Program-made: the position numbers and the translations under genes
The notes under the pieces: model-generated
The model's input: the letters and a program-made list of their open reading frames with translations, nothing else
Database searches by the model: none
What the model was told of the DNA's origin: nothing
In this document: piece by piece, positions 61,893-64,000 of the stretch
Position numbering within the stretch: position 1 is the stretch's first letter
How the letters are laid out: every line of letters begins with the position of its first letter
DNA from: Agarophyton chilense
Taxonomy: Eukaryota; Rhodophyta; Florideophyceae; Gracilariales; Gracilariaceae
Length of the DNA: 64,000 bases
Direction: 5' to 3'
Assembly (NCBI GenBank): GCA_030374765.1
Contig: JARGXX010000070.1
Span: 55,081 to 119,080 of the forward strand

Positions 61893-64000
61893 TGAGCTCC
61901 TCAATGAGCAACACGCCGATACGTTTTATGGGTCGATACGCTCTCGTCTTAACGAGGGGGAGGAGCTCCCCTTTTCACTCGATTCACGAGGAATACTGTT
62001 AAGACATGTCGAAAAGCATGATCAAATCGTGATTCCACACACGTCTTGAAGAGTCGACTACTCCATCTGGCTACACTACAGCAGGCTGTCTTGTCATCCA
62101 GTAGAAACGAAGTTGTTCATGACTCTAAGAAGAGATATTTACTGGCCTACTTTGGCAATGGACTGCCATGCTACAGTGAGGTTGTGTAAAACATGTGCGA
62201 AGAATCGCGTGAGAGCTCTGCAGGAAGCGGAAACCGATGACGTTATTCCAGGCAAAAGCGCCCTTTACAATACGTCAGTATCGACATCCTAGGGGAATTG
62301 ATTCGCTCAAGGCGAGGTTATCGCTACCTATTGGTAATCACCGACCGCTTCTCGAAGCTAGTGCGGACTGTGCCTCTGAAGTGGATAACCGCAGCCGTAA
62401 TCGCACAGGCGTTTATCAAACACTGGGTATTTATATACGGACCACCAGAAGTTCCTGTTATCAGATAATGGGAAGCAATTCGTTGCGAAGTTCTTTCAGA
62501 ATTTTTGCCGCATTATGGGCATTTCAAACGTGTTTACCCCGACCTATCATCCGCAATGCAACGGTCAGGTGGAGCGTTTTAACCGCACGCTGATAGCAGC
62601 ATTACGACACTACATCGCGGACCACCCGAAAGAATGAGATATGTTTACAGATACTCTGTGCTACGCGTACAATACGCAAGTTCATACCTCTACAAAGACG
62701 GCAACCGTTCGACCTCGTTCTCTCACGTAAACCTCTGGCTTTACCGGTTGCGCTCGACGACGAGACAGAATTGGACGCGCCGACCCCGGTTAAACCACCA
62801 TCTGAAATGGAGGAATGACCTGAAGGCCAGAGCGGAAGAAGCCGCTAAGGAGTTATCAAAGACGCAAGCTCGCTATAATCGAAACTATGACGCCAGAAGG
62901 CGAAGAGGAAATCCGGCAATCCGAGTAGGAGGTCACGTCTTCGCGCGAGTCGAAAGACCGGACAAACAGGAAGAATCTCGTCATGAGTTGTTGCCGATAG
63001 CGGCCGGACCCTTCAAAGTGGTGGACCTTGATGAAGACACAGTGGTCATCAAGACAGGTGAGGACTTTGAACATGTATCGCGTGATCGCGTTGAAGTCGC
63101 GCCTGACCCGCAAGTGGAAGTCCAGGTATCTGGTAGAACTAAGGAAGCAAGTGCGACGGAACGTCAAGGCAAAAGCCCAAGTGACTCTGGGGAGAGTGAA
63201 CCGCCACCAATGGCTCGAGCGGAGGAGAAAGCTCCTGATCTCCCACCGCCGGCGGTTGCGTACGCTAATCACGGACAGCTTCCGAAGTATCGGGATATGC
63301 CCCGTGGCACGCACAACACCCCGTAAGTACAAAATTGGAACCTTAAAGCAGGAAAGATGTTTTTGAATGTGGCCCCAAGGGCTTGGAAACGAGTGCACGC
63401 GAAAACGCGCCGTTGCTGCTTCAGGCTGAACCGTCAGGTGAATCGCCACTCGCTGTTCCGCCGATATCCATCTCCTATCCTCTCGTGGGCAGGAAGAAGA
63501 AGAGCTATCGCCTCCTGTCGTGGTGCAAGCCACCATCATCCACCGAACAGCGGTCGGAATCGGATAAACCGAAGGAAGTTCATCCACGAATTGAATTGAG
63601 AAGTAGCAAGAAGTACGCTTCTATGAAACCTGAAAAAACAGGATAGCTCTTTATCTGAGAAAGGTTCTCAAGGAATGAGTACACTGCCCCTGCGGGTAGA
63701 ACGACAGGTAGTCGGGGAACGAACGCGTAGAGACGCTGAGACTGCTAACACAGAGACGCTTGGGTCAGCCCTAAGGCATTTCAAACCTGCTAACAGGAGT
63801 CTCGCGCCAACAGCGAAAGCATTGGGAAACGCCCAGGAATATGTTATGGATCGCATATGTGAACATGGCGAGCATGAAGATACTAGAGAATTACTGTATC
63901 GAGTCCGTTGGTACGGTTTTCCTCCGGAAGCGGATTCGTGGGAAACTATAGCTCATATCTCCCGTTCGCCACTCGTGCGATATCATCGACGCATGCGATT
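61893..64000 (+). pseudogene. Element C pol 3' part: integrase and chromodomain
   Basis: Directly after Tn2: ELLNEQHADTFYGSIRSRLNEGEELPF (linker before integrase), HHCC remnant (CKTCAKNRV), then integrase blocks scattered over shifted frames (VITDRFSKLVRTVPL, LLSDNGKQFVAKFFQ, TPTYHPQCNGQVERFNRTL), an SH3-like segment in 62634-63326 (GGHVFARVERPDKQEESRHELLPIAAGPFKVV) and a chromodomain in the last 165 bases (YRVRWYGFPPEADSWETI, RYHRR). Several frameshifts and stops; dead copy. Runs off the window. Confidence 0.8.

Larger units (their letters stand above)
37810..64000 (+). mobile_element. Ty3/gypsy chromodomain element C, split by Tn2, runs off the right edge
   Basis: Gag, protease, RT and part of RNase H lie at 38561-43229. 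After Tn2 (43230-61892) the RNase H/integrase linker, integrase, and chromodomain follow to the window end. C is a relative of B: both have the same gag type, the protease preceded by VKRNYKVYAD/VSKRNYKVYAD, and the same pol layout. The duplicated TG (43228-43229 and 61893-61894) marks the Tn2 target. Confidence 0.85.

Noticed and set aside
1-64000. Stop-codon reassignment, because many frames carry a single in-frame stop
   Set aside because: TAA, TAG and TGA all occur inside otherwise open frames, and intact genes (transposase, methyltransferase-SET, gag C, Uma2-like) end with ordinary stops and contain none inside. Decay of individual copies is simpler.
1-64000. Fungal-type RIP mutation as the source of the stops
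   Set aside because: Some stops fit C-to-T changes (CAG to TAG, CGA to TGA), but others would need different changes (TAC to TAG, GCA to TGA), and the repeats are not unusually AT-rich.

Overview
This is a eukaryotic, transposon-dominated window; a red alga is my best guess (moderate-to-low confidence). Pointers are a Ty1/copia element with an IVDD-type reverse transcriptase of the PyRE/GalEa kind, mostly intron-poor open frames, a Uma2-family nuclease gene in a nuclear setting, and chromodomain Ty3/gypsy elements. A fungus or another alga is not excluded. I saw no rRNA, tRNA or CRISPR.

Layout. 1-2195: right end of a DNA transposon (Tn1) with an intron-dense stretch. 2196-9071: 5' half of a minus-strand Ty3/gypsy element (B: pol, gag, LTR). 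9072-16737: right half of a second gypsy element (A) ending in an LTR that holds an almost intact copia element (11467-16420). 16738-25200: host sequence: C-terminal part of the mismatch-repair gene MLH1, a membrane-protein gene, a Uma2-like gene, and the remains of a minus-strand gene. 25222-28121: a middle fragment of MLH1, then the left half of A. 28122-32411: 3' half of B (LTR, a large antisense ORF, chromodomain). 32412-37747: left end of Tn1, followed by decayed fragments of host-like genes including a MED13-like piece. From about 37.8 kb to the right edge: a third gypsy element (C), split by an 18,663-bp DNA transposon (Tn2, 43230-61892).

The pieces nest: MLH1 contains A, A contains B, B contains Tn1; C is split by Tn2. 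Target-site duplications and restored reading frames support every step except the placement of C inside Tn1. The two MLH1 pieces, the two halves of A and the two halves of B appear in swapped order. The window is therefore a circular permutation of one ancestral locus, best explained by a large tandem duplication (junction near 25.2 kb), a circular molecule or an assembly artefact.

The most novel object is Tn2. It encodes a Plavaka-like (CACTA-related) transposase, a DNA amino-methyltransferase fused to a SET domain, and a ParB-like protein that appears fused to a 2-oxoglutarate/Fe(II) oxygenase. Between the last two, which diverge, lies a 726-bp nested-palindrome array built on 13 copies of TGTCGGCCGACA or close variants. 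Strand composition changes from pyrimidine-rich to purine-rich across that array. Together this looks like a partition- or origin-like site with its own DNA/chromatin-modifying genes carried in a eukaryotic transposon.
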